A DNA stretch of 6,376 nt from Firmicutes bacterium UBA1422 (GTDB lineage Bacteria; Bacillota; Clostridia; Peptostreptococcales; Anaerovoracaceae). A program made the translations under genes and the position numbers. The stretch spans positions 1 through 6,376 of the forward strand of contig DBPK01000003.1 of assembly GCA_002304835.1 (NCBI GenBank), written 5' to 3'. The notes under the pieces were generated by a model. It made no database searches. It saw only the letters and a program-made list of their open reading frames with translations, and was not told the origin of the DNA. Of the stretch, positions 5,926 through 6,376 are shown piece after piece. How positions within the stretch are numbered: position 1 is the stretch's first letter; every line of letters begins with the position of its first letter.

Positions 5926-6289
5926 GGGGACGTACAGGTTTCGACAGGAATGCGGAAACAAAATAAGCGAGCCGCAGTTTGCTCGGTCTGCGTAAAAAAG
6001 GGCACGTTAAATATAAACGCTAAAAATAATAACAACAATTTCGCATACGCTGCCTAGTATCGCAGCACGCGCGTCGGCCCACATTCACCTGCAGGTATGG
6101 GACCCGGCGTCGATCATGCAGGAAAACCTTATGTGAAATCCCGGCAGCATAAGGGAATAACGGGATAGTCGAAACCGCAACTTGCCTTTGAGGAGCGGAA
6201 GAAGCGAAAAAATTCAACAAAGGATGCGCTCGGAGAAAATTTTGCGGAAGTGTTTTTGGACACGAGTTCAATTCTCGTCGTCTCCACCA
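5926..6289 (+). ncRNA. ssrA: tmRNA (one-piece, ssrA)
   Basis: tmRNA acts as tRNA and mRNA to free stalled ribosomes and tag the unfinished protein for proteolysis. The 364-nt RNA starts with GGGGACG (5926-5932), which pairs over 7 bp with CGTCTCC (6279-6285) and is followed by A and an encoded CCA (6287-6289). The third pair is G-U, the alanyl-tRNA synthetase identity element. The conserved 5' block ACAGGTTTCGACAGG follows, and a T-arm with 5-bp stem ACGAG/CTCGT closes the 3' side (about 6262-6278). The tag frame begins at resume codon GCT (6019-6021) after ATAAAC and reads A-K-N-N-N-N-N-F-A-Y-A-A, then TAG (6055-6057). Sequences fit for pseudoknots flank it, for example GAGC/GCTC around 5969-5985. 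It has its own promoter and terminator and lies downstream of smpB. Confidence 0.97.
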
Positions 6290-6297
6290 GAGATTTT

Positions 6298-6321
6298 AAG
6301 GGCCGGAAAAGGCCCTTTTTA
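6298..6321 (+). terminator. Rho-independent terminator of ssrA
   Basis: AAGGGCC (6298-6304), loop GGAAAA and GGCCCTT (6311-6317) form a perfect 7-bp stem followed by a T-run, 8 nt after the tmRNA CCA end. The remaining bases to 6376 are too few to assign a gene. Confidence 0.9.
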
Positions 6322-6376
6322 TGACCGTTGATATATTTGTAAATAAGCCAATAAGGGAATCAGAAAGAGGAAAACA

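Noticed and set aside
6020..6271. Minus-strand open frame of 83 codons
   Set aside because: It falls wholly within the tmRNA gene, where sequence is constrained by RNA structure.
6321..6376. Possible gene start (ATG at 6321, frame MTVDIFVNKPIRESERGK open to the edge), or minus-strand frames ending near 6300-6325
   Set aside because: The ATG directly follows the terminator T-run with no ribosome binding site, and the 55 bases available cannot distinguish it from the minus-strand alternatives.

Overview
The window looks like a stretch of a Gram-positive, clostridia-type (Firmicutes) chromosome. The evidence is strong AGGAGG-type ribosome binding sites, heavy use of ATA (Ile) and AGA/AGG (Arg) codons, short single-span type I signal peptidases, a class II fructose-bisphosphate aldolase, and a one-piece tmRNA. 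No species can be named from sequence alone. There are no mobile elements, tRNAs, rRNAs or CRISPR arrays.

Layout. From 2 to 1060 (+) is the C-terminal three quarters of nicotinate phosphoribosyltransferase (pncB), cut by the left edge. A perfect 26-bp palindrome with T-runs on both sides (1119-1144) acts as a bidirectional terminator between pncB and the converging minus-strand pair: a 57-residue single-span membrane protein (2336-2163) followed by fba (2147-1209). From about 2480 to the right end everything is on the plus strand. A pseudouridine synthase of the RluA/RluC type comes first (2493-3446). Three signal peptidase-like genes follow in tandem (3427-3966, 3967-4476, 4527-5027), then smpB (5044-5496), a 92-residue coiled-coil protein (5527-5805), and ssrA/tmRNA (5926-6289) with its own sigma-70-type promoter and rho-independent terminator.

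How the genes work together. smpB and ssrA encode the two partners of trans-translation ribosome rescue and lie about 430 bp apart, separated by the coiled-coil gene and the ssrA promoter region. The pseudouridine synthase and the three signal peptidase-like genes are tightly packed (20-nt overlap, 0-nt gap, 50-nt gap, 16-nt gap to smpB) and look like one operon joining rRNA modification, protein export and ribosome rescue.

Most interesting points. (1) The first signal peptidase-like protein has lost the nucleophilic Ser, the general-base Lys and the Ser of box E, but keeps the fold motifs and an intact frame, and it sits directly before two intact paralogs. It is a candidate catalytically dead pseudoprotease. 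(2) pncB changes codon usage abruptly near 577-647, which suggests a recombinant gene or a chimeric assembly. (3) The pseudouridine synthase has a TATAAT box only 7 bp before its ATG and no Shine-Dalgarno, which suggests a leaderless mRNA. (4) Three TATAGCC repeats lie just upstream of the ssrA promoter. (5) The tmRNA tag has an unusual run of five Asn and ends in AYAA.
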